Counted from the first letter of the stretch, positions 9,146 to 18,208 are shown. The stretch is DNA of 64,000 nt from Bacillus andreraoultii (GCF_001244735.1 NZ_LN868935.1:140092-204091); one strand, 5' to 3'. Made by a program: numbers and translations. Notes: generated by a model not told the origin, from the letters alone.

Positions 9146-9990
9146 TAGTTTTCAACCTCCTTGCGTCTAGTTAATACAACTTGAGTAATCGCAATAATTC
9201 CAACTACAAGGAAGAAAACAACCGCCTTCGCTTGACCAACACCTTCCCAGCCCATCCGACTGTAGAACGTTTTGTAAATATCTAGTGCAACCATTGTTGT
9301 TGATTCTCCAGGTGCTCCGTTCGTTAACGCTAAGTTTTGGTCAAAAAGTTTAAAGGAGTTTGTTAAGGTAAGGAATAAACAAATCGTTGCTGAAGGCATA
9401 ACGAGAGGTAATGTTACTTTCCTTAATATTTGGAACCTACTTGCCCCATCGATTTTCGCTGCTTCAATTAATTCAACCGGAACATTTTGAATACCTGCAA
9501 TATAAATAATCATCATGTAACCAATTAATTGCCAGTTCATCATAATTACAAGACCCATGAATCCATATTTTGCATCAAAAGTAATTGTTAAGTCAAAGTT
9601 ATATAGGAATGAATTAATAATTGATAACCAAATATAACCAAGAACAATTCCGCCAATTAAATTTGGCATAAAAAATACAGTTCTAAATAAGTTCGTTCCT
9701 TTAATTGCACCTGTGAGTAGAAGTGCAAGAAGGAAAGCGAGTACGTTAATTGTAATAACGGACACGATAGTAAATTTAACCGTAAACCATAGTGATGTTA
9801 AAAATGAAGTATCGTGAGTAAATGCTGTAATATAGTTTTGCAAGCCAATCCATTTCGCATCTGTAACTGTATTGAATTGAGTAAAAGATAGATAAAGCCC
9901 CATAAAAAATGGAATAATGAATGCAATCGTAAATGCTAAAATTGTCGGTAAAGCAAAGATTGGGAAATATTTTTTTAGTGATCTATTCAT
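9145..9990 (-). CDS. Carbohydrate ABC transporter permease (MalF-like, CUT1)
   Basis: 281-residue permease with six predicted TM helices and an EAA loop (IEAAKIDGASRFQILRKVTLPLVMP). It partners the MalG-like protein encoded directly downstream. It is short for MalF but normal for CUT1 permeases of oligosaccharide systems. The gene lies 159 bp after the binding-protein gene, and a strong hairpin occupies that gap (10097-10125). Confidence 0.93.
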   Translation of the reverse strand: MNRSLKKYFPIFALPTILAFTIAFIIPFFMGLYLSFTQFNTVTDAKWIGLQNYITAFTHDTSFLTSLWFTVKFTIVSVITINVLAFLLALLLTGAIKGTNLFRTVFFMPNLIGGIVLGYIWLSIINSFLYNFDLTITFDAKYGFMGLVIMMNWQLIGYMMIIYIAGIQNVPVELIEAAKIDGASRFQILRKVTLPLVMPSATICLFLTLTNSFKLFDQNLALTNGAPGESTTMVALDIYKTFYSRMGWEGVGQAKAVVFFLVVGIIAITQVVLTRRKEVEN

Positions 9991-10096
9991 TGGTAAAATT
10001 CACCACACTCTTCTATTAGTTTAACGCTTCACAAATATTCCTAGGTTTTAAAAAAATCCTGTCATTTATAAATAGGAAGCTATTCTCTTTAAAATA

Positions 10097-10125
10097 GTCT
10101 TCCTAGTTCAATCACCTAGGAAGAC
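10097..10125 (-). promoter_or_regulatory. Intercistronic hairpin in the sugar ABC operon
   Basis: Perfect 10-bp stem GTCTTCCTAG/CTAGGAAGAC (10097-10106 with 10116-10125) between binding-protein and permease genes. On the minus strand it is followed by TATTTTAAAG rather than a full T run, so it probably protects or partly terminates the message, giving more binding protein than permease, as in other sugar ABC operons. Confidence 0.6.
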
Positions 10126-10149
10126 CATTGTTTAGATTAAAATGTTATT

Positions 10150-11508
10150 TTATTTCTTAAGTGACATTTCAGATTCCCAAGATTTAATAAATGTATCTAC
10201 AACAGTGTTCCATTTTTCTTGACCTTGAGCGTAAAGTAATAAGGAATTACCAAACTCATTTTTAAAGTTTTCGCTTGGGAATGAAACGAAATTCCAGTCA
10301 ACAGCTGTTGTATCTGTATTGTTCATGTCCGCGATTACTGCTTGTGCTAATGGATCTGTTGGAATTTCATCATCACCAAAAGTACTGAATGTTGGGATGA
10401 ATCCAAATTTATTTACAACGTAATCTTTACCCTTTTCAGAGTTGAACATCCAATCAATAAATTTCTTAGAAGCTTCGATGTCTTCTTTAGAAGCTTTTGC
10501 GTTAATTGCTAAGTAGTTTTCAGTACCGATTGCAAGACCTTGTTTTTCTTCACCCTTAACCCCTGTGTAAATTGGTAAGAATCCAATATCTTCAGCTTTT
10601 ACTACGTTACCGTCAACATTTGAAATTTGGTTCCAAGCCCAGTTACCGTTTTGAACCATTGCAGATTTTCCTAAAGCAAATTCAGCCATTGAATCATCAG
10701 TTGTTTTACTTCCAAGTAATGTTGGTTTCACTACAGAGTTATTTATATATAGGTCAAAGATATTTTTATATTGATCTGCATAAGTGAAATCAACTTTATC
10801 AAGTTCTTTCACATTTTTATCTCTGTATTCATAGTAAATTGGTAAGTTTGCTGTATGTGTTGTCCATCTCCATTGATCCCCTGAAGCTAGTGATGTAGAT
10901 GAGAACACACCATCAATACCTAATTCACCTTTTAATTTTGTCATATCTTCTACTACTGCTTTTAAAGCATCAAAGTTTTTAATTTCGTCCATTGATTTAT
11001 AATCAGTTGATTTTTTAGGAGAAGCGAAATATTTTCCCATGATTGATTTGTTATAGATAATTCCATATCCTTCAACAGCGATTGGAATACCGTAAACACC
11101 ACCATCTTCACCTTTAATAGCTAAATCTTTATCTAATAACCATTTGTTAAGATCCGTGTCAGATAAATCTAATGTATAGTCTTTCCAGTTTTGATAACCA
11201 ATTGGTCCGTTAATGAAGAAAATAGTTGGTGCATCAGACTTAGAAATTTCAGCCTTTAATGTGGATTCATACGTACCACCAGCAGCTGTTGTCATTGTTA
11301 CTTTAATACCTGTTTCTTTTTCAAAGTCTTTAGCCATTTGTTCGATTTGATCAGCAATTTCTGGTTTGAAGTTTAGATAATATACAGAACCTTTTCCATC
11401 AGACTTAGAGTCACCACCAGCTGATTCATCTTTCCCACCAGAGCAGCCTGCAAGAATCCCAATTGTAAGGATCATCGCAAAAAATACCATAAACCACTTT
11501 TTGTTCAT
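10150..11508 (-). CDS. Extracellular sugar-binding lipoprotein (SBP family 1)
   Basis: 452-residue solute-binding lipoprotein. The N-terminus has a basic start, a hydrophobic stretch and the lipobox ILAGC (Cys22), followed by a Gly/Ser/Asp-rich linker, so it should be anchored outside the membrane. The mature part has the family-1 pattern (DFEKETGIKVTMTT; YGIPIAVEGYGIIYNKS; KSAMVQNGNWAW; a C-terminal KKFIDWMFNSEKGKDYV). It is the first gene of the transporter operon and captures the sugar for the two permeases. Two LacI/CcpA-type operators lie upstream. Substrate cannot be derived by eye. Confidence 0.93.
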   Translation of the reverse strand: MNKKWFMVFFAMILTIGILAGCSGGKDESAGGDSKSDGKGSVYYLNFKPEIADQIEQMAKDFEKETGIKVTMTTAAGGTYESTLKAEISKSDAPTIFFINGPIGYQNWKDYTLDLSDTDLNKWLLDKDLAIKGEDGGVYGIPIAVEGYGIIYNKSIMGKYFASPKKSTDYKSMDEIKNFDALKAVVEDMTKLKGELGIDGVFSSTSLASGDQWRWTTHTANLPIYYEYRDKNVKELDKVDFTYADQYKNIFDLYINNSVVKPTLLGSKTTDDSMAEFALGKSAMVQNGNWAWNQISNVDGNVVKAEDIGFLPIYTGVKGEEKQGLAIGTENYLAINAKASKEDIEASKKFIDWMFNSEKGKDYVVNKFGFIPTFSTFGDDEIPTDPLAQAVIADMNNTDTTAVDWNFVSFPSENFKNEFGNSLLLYAQGQEKWNTVVDTFIKSWESEMSLKK

Positions 11509-11545
11509 TGAATAGACCTCCCTTTATATTTATATGATCTTACCT

Positions 11546-11560
11546 ACGAAAGCGTTTGCC
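11546..11560 (-). promoter_or_regulatory. LacI/CcpA-type operator (proximal)
   Basis: ACGAAAGCGTTTGCC, 38 bp upstream of the binding-protein ATG, has the AARCGTTT core of cre and LacI-family operators. It repeats, in inverted orientation, the site at 11709-11724. Confidence 0.5.
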
Positions 11561-11708
11561 TTGAAAACAAAGATAAGCTTGCTAAATAATTTTCTAAACT
11601 CTACTATCTTTTTAGCTATTCTCTTTACAAATTCATATAGATTAAGGAATAGTATAATTTCCGTTATGTAAAATCAAAAAGATAATATTTAAGAGATTTA
11701 GATTTTTA

Positions 11709-11724
11709 GGGCAAACGTTTTCAT
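11709..11724 (-). promoter_or_regulatory. LacI/CcpA-type operator (distal)
   Basis: On the minus strand this reads ATGAAAACGTTTGCCC; bases 2-15 match 12 of 14 positions of the cre consensus. With the 11546 site it makes a pair 163 bp apart, suited to catabolite repression or looping by a LacI-family regulator. No such regulator is encoded nearby. The rest of the 660-bp gap holds AT-rich sequence and repeat copy B. Confidence 0.5.
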
Positions 11725-12037
11725 AACCAAAATATATCATATGTATAGAAGATGGTCAAGCTTTTATTAAAGGGTTTTCATAAAAAAATAGAGCATCGCA
11801 CGATTTTAACGTAAAAAACAATTTGTTATCGGTTTTCCTTCATAACATTTGTACTTCTTAATATACCCAATTTTTTAAAATAGATACGAAAAGATTAGGT
11901 ATAAGCTTTAAACGTATGATTGTGATATAAAAGGTTGTTTGTAAGTGCTCTAGATTAGATTAGATTAAACAGACGCTAGCCTTGTCACAGTTTCCAGATT
12001 ACGTACGGGACGAATTTTTATACTTCTTATCTAAGAA

Positions 12038-12120
12038 CAACCTTAAGGCAACTAAGAGCCGTAGTTCGCTGAAAAAACTATTTTTCTTTTGTGCGTTCAT
12101 GCTGCCGAAGCATTCCTTGT
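12038..12120. repeat. Dispersed terminator-abutting repeat, copy B
   Basis: Shares CCTTAAGGCAACTAAGAGCC, GTAGTTCGCTGAAAAAA, CATGCTGCCGAAGCATTCCT with copies A, C and D. It abuts the terminator of the GtrA gene on its right. It is the most divergent long copy and lacks the ACTTTCCTATTA right end. Confidence 0.6.
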
Positions 12121-12122
12121 AG

Positions 12123-12155
12123 CAAAAAATAGGGAGTTCCAAAAGAAAAACTCCC
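12123..12155 (-). terminator. Terminator of the GtrA gene
   Basis: Stem GGGAGTT/AACTCCC (12132-12138 with 12149-12155); on the minus strand the stem is followed by TATTTTTT. Confidence 0.8.
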
Positions 12156-12171
12156 TTCTGTATATTCATAT

Positions 12172-12573
12172 TCAATCTTCCAAAGACGGTCTAAAGACCC
12201 AGAAACGACTACCAATAAAATTAATACACGTTCCACCGGCTGTAGCTAAAATTTTACTAATTAAAAGAGAAAATCCAAAATTATCTCGAAAAACATAAAT
12301 CAAACAAAAGGCGGTACTGGATGCAGCTAAGTTGATTAAAAAAAAACGCATGACTTCTTGCATATTTATTTTTTGCTTCACTTGGAATGTCCACGATCGG
12401 TTAAAAAGATAACTATTAACCATCCCAGCTGTGTATGAAATGATTTGTGAAAGAAGATAAGGGGTTCTAACTGCTGTTAATAGAAAAAATGTCGAAAAAT
12501 CAATTAGTGTATTTCCTGCACCAACAGTCGCAAATTTCATTAATGTTATAAGTTTATTCTTGAATTTTTTCAT
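12172..12573 (-). CDS. GtrA family membrane protein
   Basis: 133-residue, four-TM protein of the GtrA family (FATVGAGNTLIDFSTFFLL; SYLFNRSWTF; GTCINFIGSRFWVF). GtrA proteins are linked to moving lipid-linked sugars across the membrane for surface glycosylation. The ATG at 12573 (MKKFKNKLITLMKF) fits family length; the longer frame from 12621 begins at a poor TTG that overlaps a GGAGGAAAG motif. The true start is uncertain. It is monocistronic with its own terminator. A second GtrA-like gene lies at 17580. Confidence 0.85.
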   Translation of the reverse strand: MKKFKNKLITLMKFATVGAGNTLIDFSTFFLLTAVRTPYLLSQIISYTAGMVNSYLFNRSWTFQVKQKINMQEVMRFFLINLAASSTAFCLIYVFRDNFGFSLLISKILATAGGTCINFIGSRFWVFRPSLED

Positions 12574-12696
12574 GACTACAACCACTTTACATTCATATTT
12601 GGATAGGTAACTTTCCTCCAACTATTTTGATTTTGTCATATTGCGACCAATTGTATACATATTCTTTGTTTAAATTCAAATAATAAACTTGAACGA

Positions 12697-13269
12697 TTAT
12701 TTTTTACTTTTTATATCTTTTTTTAACGCTTCATACATGACTATTTCATCGTCTTTTATTGATGCAATCATATACAAATCATTACTTGGGGTGATATCTA
12801 ATAAGAAGCCTTTTAAATCAGCCAACTGTCTAATAAATTCCCTCTGTGTCCTTCCGTTTCTTTCTCTAAAAGGATGCATATAATTCAAATCACATAAGAT
12901 TTTCCCTAACTCTTTGCAAACGAATTCTTTGGAGTTATTTTTGTTGTTTAGATAAAGTTAAAGTGATTGATTCAGCTGTTCTTCGGCATTGTTAATAAAT
13001 TGACAAGGTATAAAAGATGTATTCCCTTTATAAATATCGACAGTTCGATATTCTCCCGCCCAATCATACACATCTTGAAACACGAATTTGTGAATTTCTT
13101 TTAACTCCATCATAGACAAATTTTTATCTATTTTCTTGTTCCTAAGTTGAGCTAGGCAGATAATTGTAGCCTTTGCTTCAAAAGTTTCTAATTCACTACT
13201 ACTTCTTAAACCGGTTTTATTTTTCAGCACATTATTTTTAACATCAAAATGTTTATCGGAAAGGTTCAT
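12697..13269 (-). pseudogene. fic: Fic-family toxin, interrupted by an in-frame stop
   Basis: The frame reads as one Fic (FIDO) protein of about 190 codons with a single TAA at 12958-12960 (codon 104). The first part has the Fic beta-hairpin/flap region (FVFQDVYDWAGEYRTVDIYK). After the stop the same frame carries the catalytic loop HPFRERNGRTQR. The canonical loop is HPFx(D/E)GNGRxxR; here the first Gly of the anion-binding GNG is Arg, a second hit on activity. Fic enzymes usually transfer AMP from ATP onto hydroxyl side chains. The frame is otherwise preserved, so inactivation seems recent. It follows its antitoxin gene at 13303-13521. Confidence 0.85.
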
Positions 13270-13281
13270 TTTCTTTACCTC

Positions 13282-13320
13282 AAAAATAAAAATGCTTTTC
13301 CGTCAGTTAGAAAAAGCATC
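13282..13320 (-). terminator. Attenuator between antitoxin and fic
   Basis: On the minus strand ATGCTTTTTC... and GAAAAGCAT form a stem (13311-13319 with 13292-13300) followed by TTTTTATTTTT. The hairpin overlaps the antitoxin stop codon, so it should let only part of the transcripts reach the toxin gene, keeping antitoxin in excess. Confidence 0.7.
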
Positions 13321-13521
13321 CTTATTTATGTTCATATTTTTCTCATGCTGTCTATGATATTCAGCTAATTGTTCTATTGTCATTCTACCATCAAGCACGG
13401 CTTTAATATGTTCAACACTTTCTTTTGTTGGTATAAAGCCTTCAATCATAGATGAATGAAGGCTTGCTTTCACCGCTTCAAATTGTTTCCGATCCGTAAA
13501 TTTCACTCCGCATATTTCCAT
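13303..13521 (-). CDS. Fic antitoxin (VbhA-like)
   Basis: 72-residue helical protein upstream of fic. Residues 23-28 read SSMIEG, matching the inhibitory motif (S/T)xxxE(G/N) whose Glu blocks ATP gamma-phosphate binding in class I Fic antitoxins such as VbhA. A later helix (VEHIKAVLDGRMTIEQLAEYHRQH) fits the antitoxin fold, including the typical G.MT..E sequence. The ribosome site GAGGTGA is good. The antitoxin is intact while its toxin is broken, which is the safe order of decay for a toxin-antitoxin pair. Confidence 0.85.
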   Translation of the reverse strand: MEICGVKFTDRKQFEAVKASLHSSMIEGFIPTKESVEHIKAVLDGRMTIEQLAEYHRQHEKNMNINKDAFSN

Positions 13522-13540
13522 GAAATCACCTCAGGGTTCT

Positions 13541-13549
13541 ATTATATCA
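13541..13549 (-). promoter_or_regulatory. Extended -10 promoter of the Fic module
   Basis: TGATATAAT on the minus strand, 20 bp before the antitoxin ATG. The TG extension may compensate for a poor -35 box. Confidence 0.5.
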
Positions 13550-13762
13550 CAATAAACCTTAACAATAATGGGTATTTGACAGACGGGATCTACCATTACA
13601 TAATTATTAGGCTATATGCAAAAAACGAGCACGAACTGACTATATAATTGAAATGTAAAAAAAGACAGGTAGATTCAAAGGGATGGTAAAGGACTAACCT
13701 CATCCAAATTATCCCCCGCATAGTGAACTTTCACTACCCAGTTAATCGATAGGTCCATCACA

Positions 13763-13793
13763 TAAAAAAATCGACAAGCCATTATACTTGCCG
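13763..13793 (-). terminator. Terminator of the DUF4317 gene
   Basis: Stem CGGCAAG/CTTGTCG on the minus strand (13787-13793 with 13772-13778, one G-T pair) followed by ATTTTTTT. Confidence 0.8.
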
Positions 13794-13812
13794 AAATCGA
13801 CTTTATCCATAT

Positions 13813-14970
13813 TTAACTTAATAATGTTTCAGGAATTAGTTTGAATCCTTCAATGACCGCATCCTCATCTACTTCAATTAGAATGCAACGTTTGCCCCCA
13901 ACTGTTACTTGTTTGACATATTTTAAATCTTGAGGAGAAATGGATATATTTGCTACCTTTGTTTCAATCTTAATTGATTTTGGAACGATACTTGTTGCCT
14001 TTAGTTCATAATTTTTATCATCAATGACTTTTTGAAAAGCCATTTCAACTTTTTCTGTATCTACTTCGTCTACTCCACTCACTTTTAACACTTGTTCAAC
14101 ATCTTTATAATCTAATTTTGGAATATCTTGTTCCTCATCTTCTTCCATAATCCGATTAATTTCTTCATACACATTCGACAAAGTGGATGAATCGACTTCA
14201 TCCCCGACGACCTCTTTCACGATTTCCTCAAATACAGCTTTATCATCTTGTGCAGTCATGACTGGTTCAGCATTCAATACATCCTCGATAATATAGTAAT
14301 TTGGTTGGTTTGCTTTTCCTGCTGAGTAGAGGATATGATTTACATCTGTATAATTTTCAGTGAAGCACGGATACAAAAATCCTGACATTGGGGATGTTAA
14401 ATTAATAATTGAATCAACAACAATATTTGCTTTAAACTCCATCTCAACAAAATCAAATAGTAGCGATTTTTTCGGTTGCTCCGTTCGATTCATACTACAT
14501 AAAATGAATGGATGCGTATAAACTGAGTCTCTTGCATTTTCATCGGTTTCTTCATTCGTTTTCTTCGTCGGTTTAAAGTAATCCCCTCGAATAAACGTAA
14601 TAACGATATCGTAATCGTATTGGACGTCTTTAACCATTTTATCAACAATGTTTAACATTTTCATTTTCCACTCTTCTAAATCATCCGTTTGCAAGCCGTC
14701 ATAGAGAATCGTTCGGCTATGGTCCTCGGCGTGTTCCTGAAATTTTAATTCAAATAATTTCACATCAAGCTGCCCGGTTAACACTTTTTTGAAGTTTAAC
14801 ATGAACAATTCTTGCTGTTCCCGGTCGAGCAGAGGAAATGGATGATGTTCTTGGTGGAAAATTTCATTACTTTCTTTTCGAATATATACATTAAAAATAT
14901 CTTTTACTTTAAGAAGATCGTTATCGAGCTTAAATTGTTTGCGGATGTTTGCAATATCTTTTATATTCAT
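13813..14970 (-). CDS. DUF4317 domain-containing protein
   Basis: 385-residue soluble protein beginning MNIKDIANIRKQFKLDNDLLKVKDIFNVYI, typical of DUF4317. No signal peptide or membrane segment. It has an acidic middle section (about 250-315) and a C-terminal region with KSIKIETKVANISISPQDLKYV. The family is common in Firmicutes and without known function. The gene stands alone with its own terminator. I can add no role from context. Confidence 0.85.
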   Translation of the reverse strand: MNIKDIANIRKQFKLDNDLLKVKDIFNVYIRKESNEIFHQEHHPFPLLDREQQELFMLNFKKVLTGQLDVKLFELKFQEHAEDHSRTILYDGLQTDDLEEWKMKMLNIVDKMVKDVQYDYDIVITFIRGDYFKPTKKTNEETDENARDSVYTHPFILCSMNRTEQPKKSLLFDFVEMEFKANIVVDSIINLTSPMSGFLYPCFTENYTDVNHILYSAGKANQPNYYIIEDVLNAEPVMTAQDDKAVFEEIVKEVVGDEVDSSTLSNVYEEINRIMEEDEEQDIPKLDYKDVEQVLKVSGVDEVDTEKVEMAFQKVIDDKNYELKATSIVPKSIKIETKVANISISPQDLKYVKQVTVGGKRCILIEVDEDAVIEGFKLIPETLLS

Positions 14971-15112
14971 AGAATAACACCTACTCTTTCAGTCTACTCT
15001 TGTCATTATAAGCAAACTCCACTCGTTTTGGAAAGATAAAAAATTTGTCTTTGGGGAGATTACAAGGATGAACTACCAATCTATAATCAAGTTAGATAAA
15101 GGTAAAATTTAC

Positions 15113-16237
15113 CTATTCTATCAATTCGCTCTCTCCAAATTCACTTTTAACTACTTTTAAGGCTGCTGCAATCACTTGATGCATATCAAAATATTTATAC
15201 ATACCTAAGCGGCCTCCAAAGATAATATTTGGACTCTGATTAGCTAATTCTTGATACTTTCGATATTTTTCATTATTTATTTTATCATTCACGGGATAAT
15301 ACGGTTCATCTCCACGTTCCCAAATTTTTGGATATTCTTTCGTAATGACAGTCTTCGCTTGTGTACCAAATTCAAAATGTTTATGCTCGATAATTCGAGT
15401 AAACGGTGTTTCAGCATCTGTATAATTAACAACCGCATTTCCTTGATAATTTTCCTGATTGAGAATTTTCGTTTCAAAATGTAAGCTTCTATATTCCAAC
15501 TCACCAAATTGATAATCAAAAAATTGATCAATCATTCCAGTATAAATAATTTTTGGAAACTCGCGAATATATTCATTTTTATTATCGATAAAATCCGTAT
15601 TCAGCTCAATATCAATGAATGGATTTGAAAGCATCTTTTCAATAATCTGTGTATAACCACCAATTGGTATCCCTTGGTATTTATCATTAAAGTAATTATT
15701 ATCATAAGTAAAGCGTACTGGTAACCGTTTAATAATAAATGCTGGTAACTCTGTGGCATTTCTTCCCCATTGTTTCTCTGTATAACCTTTAACTAATTTT
15801 TCATAAATATCCGTACCAACTAAAGCAATAGCTTGTTCCTCTAAATTTTTAGGGTTACGAACATTCGCCTTTTTCTTTTGCTCCTCAATTTTTTTCTTTG
15901 CTTCTTCTGGCGTTAGAACACCCCACAGTTTATTAAACGTGTTCATATTAAAAGGTAAATTATATATTTCCCCTTTGAAATTTGCAATCGGGCTATTCGT
16001 GTACCGATTGAACTCTGCAAATTGATTCACATAGTCCCAAATATCTTTGTTATTTGTATGAAAAATATGGGCTCCATATCGATGTACTTGAATTCCCTCA
16101 ATTTCCTCAGTAAATATATTTCCACCTATATGCGCTCGTCTTTCAATGATCTTTACTCTTTTTTTACGTTTTGCAGCCTCATAAGCAAATGTACTACCGA
16201 ATAACCCCGACCCTACGATTAAATAATCATATTGCAT
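15113..16237 (-). CDS. glf: UDP-galactopyranose mutase
   Basis: 374-residue flavoprotein that interconverts UDP-galactopyranose and UDP-galactofuranose, giving furanose donors for surface glycans. The N-terminal FAD-binding motif is YDYLIVGSGLFGSTFAYEAA; other landmarks are GGNIFTEEIEGIQVHRYGAHIFHT and the C-terminal IFGGRLGMYKYFDMHQVI. The ATG at 16237 directly before QYDYLIVG is preferred to 16279, which has no ribosome site and adds 14 atypical residues. It lies just downstream of the GT2/GtrA/GH3 operon terminator on the same strand, so a shared role in surface polysaccharide is plausible but not shown. Confidence 0.95.
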   Translation of the reverse strand: MQYDYLIVGSGLFGSTFAYEAAKRKKRVKIIERRAHIGGNIFTEEIEGIQVHRYGAHIFHTNNKDIWDYVNQFAEFNRYTNSPIANFKGEIYNLPFNMNTFNKLWGVLTPEEAKKKIEEQKKKANVRNPKNLEEQAIALVGTDIYEKLVKGYTEKQWGRNATELPAFIIKRLPVRFTYDNNYFNDKYQGIPIGGYTQIIEKMLSNPFIDIELNTDFIDNKNEYIREFPKIIYTGMIDQFFDYQFGELEYRSLHFETKILNQENYQGNAVVNYTDAETPFTRIIEHKHFEFGTQAKTVITKEYPKIWERGDEPYYPVNDKINNEKYRKYQELANQSPNIIFGGRLGMYKYFDMHQVIAAALKVVKSEFGESELIE

Positions 16238-16325
16238 ACCATCTTTCACACCTTCCCTTGGATCTTTACAACAACTCATTTTATCTATTCAATGATTAGG
16301 ATAATGCCAACTAAAAAAAACTAAA

Positions 16326-16475
16326 GACGTTAGAGCCTTCAGCGAAAGTACAGGCTAGATTTCGTCGAAGAAAAAAGAGTTTTTCAGCTTTCATGTAATG
16401 CTGCTAGATGCTTCCTTGTTCATTTAAGTGTACAAGGAAAGTAGAAATGTGAAAATTGATACTTTCCTATTAGCT
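16326..16475. repeat. Dispersed terminator-abutting repeat, copy C
   Basis: Best match to copy A: GACGTTAGAGCCTT, GGCTAGATTTCGTCGAAG, CATGTAATGCTGCTAGATGC, CTTCCTTGT and the right end ATACTTTCCTATTAGCTAAA. It contains an inverted repeat GGAAAGTA/TACTTTCC and abuts the terminator of the GT2 operon. Confidence 0.7.
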
Positions 16476-16509
16476 AAAAAAAGCCCTCTATAATCGTCAT
16501 AGAGAGGCA
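16476..16509 (-). terminator. Terminator of the GH3-GH3-GtrA-GT2 operon
   Basis: Minus-strand stem GCCTCTCTAT/ATAGAGGGC with one bulge, followed by seven T. Confidence 0.85.
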
Positions 16510-16537
16510 CAAGAAGTCCGAAATCATTTAGAAATTC

Positions 16538-17554
16538 TTAGTTAAAACCTACAATTTTTTGGGATATCTTATAGGCACCAACAGATATTTTTCGTCCAGC
16601 TCTACCTGGTAAATTAATCAGTTTTCCTAGCATTCCATATCTAAGATTTTGATATAATTCCATGTCTTTATTTTTAATATAATTCCATAGTTCGGTTCTC
16701 TTCTTAAGATTCTCTTGAGTGCCAGAGCGAATAAGCATAATTGCAGAAATAACCGTTACAATTTCTAAATGGTTAAGTAAATATTGGCGAAGTTTTTCAT
16801 TCTCGATATTCGCTAAATTTACTTGTTCAATCATAAGCTTATTTACCTTAATTTGCTGGTCAATTCTTTCTATCATTACCTTTTCATTCACAGATTGATC
16901 TTCTCTTCCAATAAAATATCGATAGAAATCTGCATTAATATAAATCATTCTCTTAACATGTTCTAGCGGTTTATAGACAAATAGATTATCAACATAAAAA
17001 GTGTGTTTTGGAAGTTTTAATCCGCATTCTCTAAGTAGTTCCGTTTTATAAATAATGGAATGCATCATAATATATTGTCCTTTACGAAATTGGCCAATCC
17101 CATCCCATGTAAATATCGAATCTTGAGGGAAAACATTTTCGTATTTCATAACCTTCTTATGCTTTTTCCCTTCTTTTTCAAAAACGAAATTACTAATTAT
17201 CATATCAACGTTGGCATTTTGTTTTAATAACATTTTTAACTTTTTTAATACTATTGTATACGCCTCATAATCAACCCAGTCGTCACTATCAACTACTTTA
17301 AGATAGACTCCAGAAGCATGGCAAATCCCCGTATTCACAGCACCGCCATGTCCACTGTTTTCCTGGTGTATTACCTTTACAATTGTCGGATATTTTGTAG
17401 CATAATCATTGGCGATCGTTGCTGTGTTATCCCGGGATCCATCATTAATTATCAGTAACTCTACATCTTCTCCCCCGGGTAAAAGAGAGTCTATGCATTT
17501 ATTCATATATTCCTGCGAGTTATAACATGGAATAATAACTGATAATAATTTCAT
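16538..17554 (-). CDS. Glycosyltransferase family 2
   Basis: 338-residue GT-A fold transferase. The nucleotide-sugar part starts LLSVIIPCYNSQEYMNKCIDSLL and contains LLIINDGSRDNT, the HGGAVNTG turn, and the metal-binding DSDDW (about residues 92-96). No membrane segment is obvious, so it is probably cytoplasmic or membrane-peripheral. It uses an unknown nucleotide sugar. It is the last gene of the operon, 25 bp after the GtrA-like gene; the pairing GT2 plus GtrA suggests transfer of a sugar to a polyprenyl carrier followed by export. Confidence 0.93.
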   Translation of the reverse strand: MKLLSVIIPCYNSQEYMNKCIDSLLPGGEDVELLIINDGSRDNTATIANDYATKYPTIVKVIHQENSGHGGAVNTGICHASGVYLKVVDSDDWVDYEAYTIVLKKLKMLLKQNANVDMIISNFVFEKEGKKHKKVMKYENVFPQDSIFTWDGIGQFRKGQYIMMHSIIYKTELLRECGLKLPKHTFYVDNLFVYKPLEHVKRMIYINADFYRYFIGREDQSVNEKVMIERIDQQIKVNKLMIEQVNLANIENEKLRQYLLNHLEIVTVISAIMLIRSGTQENLKKRTELWNYIKNKDMELYQNLRYGMLGKLINLPGRAGRKISVGAYKISQKIVGFN

Positions 17555-17579
17555 TTATCTACACTACCTTTACAAAAAT

Positions 17580-18206
17580 CTATTTTTCAGGTTCACTTTT
17601 AAATATAACCTTAAATATTGGGAAAAACACCCAGAATGAAATCGCACTATTAATAATCATTGTAATCACATCGGCAGTTGTTTCACCTGCACTGCCCCAT
17701 CCCCATGTATTCATGAGTAAATTATAAATAGGAGCTTTATAGAATCCTTGTGCTGTTGCGGCACCAATTGTTATTAATATATAGGCAACTACGTACCAAA
17801 AAGCCGCTTTCCATACATTACTATTAGACTTAAAAGTAATATTTCTTTGCGCGAAAAAATTAATAACTTGTGCAATCCCAATCGTGATTTGAACAGCAAG
17901 GAAATAGGCAAGACCTCCACCACCACCGGAAGATAAAGATCCCGCTCCATAATCAAATACATAATAGGGACTACCATCGAAATTATGACCAAATTGCATA
18001 ATTTGAAAATTAGTATCTACTAAAGATGTATGACCAAATATCCCTTTAAATACAGGCATGAGAACCAATTGCAAAACGGTTATGCCGTTGCTTAACATAA
18101 AAAACACAAGAAATTGAGCGATATTCGGATGCTTATCTTTATATTTTACCCACAGGTCTATCATCCCTGCAATAGGTTTTTTCTGTTTAATTTTTTCTGT
18201 TTCCAT
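17580..18206 (-). CDS. GtrA-like membrane protein, extended form
   Basis: 208-residue protein with four hydrophobic segments (QFLVFFMLSNGITVLQLVL; LAYFLAVQITIGIAQVI; AFWYVVAYILITIGAA; VITMIINSAISFWVFF). NFFAQRNITFKS corresponds to the GtrA family's conserved N...R..F loop. A Gly/Ser-rich extracytoplasmic insert (GAGSLSSGGGGG) and a loop rich in aromatic residues make it longer than classical GtrA. It lies 2 bp after the GH3 gene and 25 bp before the GT2 gene, so it is firmly within the operon. Predicted role: moving a lipid-linked sugar across the membrane. Confidence 0.85.
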   Translation of the reverse strand: METEKIKQKKPIAGMIDLWVKYKDKHPNIAQFLVFFMLSNGITVLQLVLMPVFKGIFGHTSLVDTNFQIMQFGHNFDGSPYYVFDYGAGSLSSGGGGGLAYFLAVQITIGIAQVINFFAQRNITFKSNSNVWKAAFWYVVAYILITIGAATAQGFYKAPIYNLLMNTWGWGSAGETTADVITMIINSAISFWVFFPIFKVIFKSEPEK

Positions 18207-18208
18207 TA

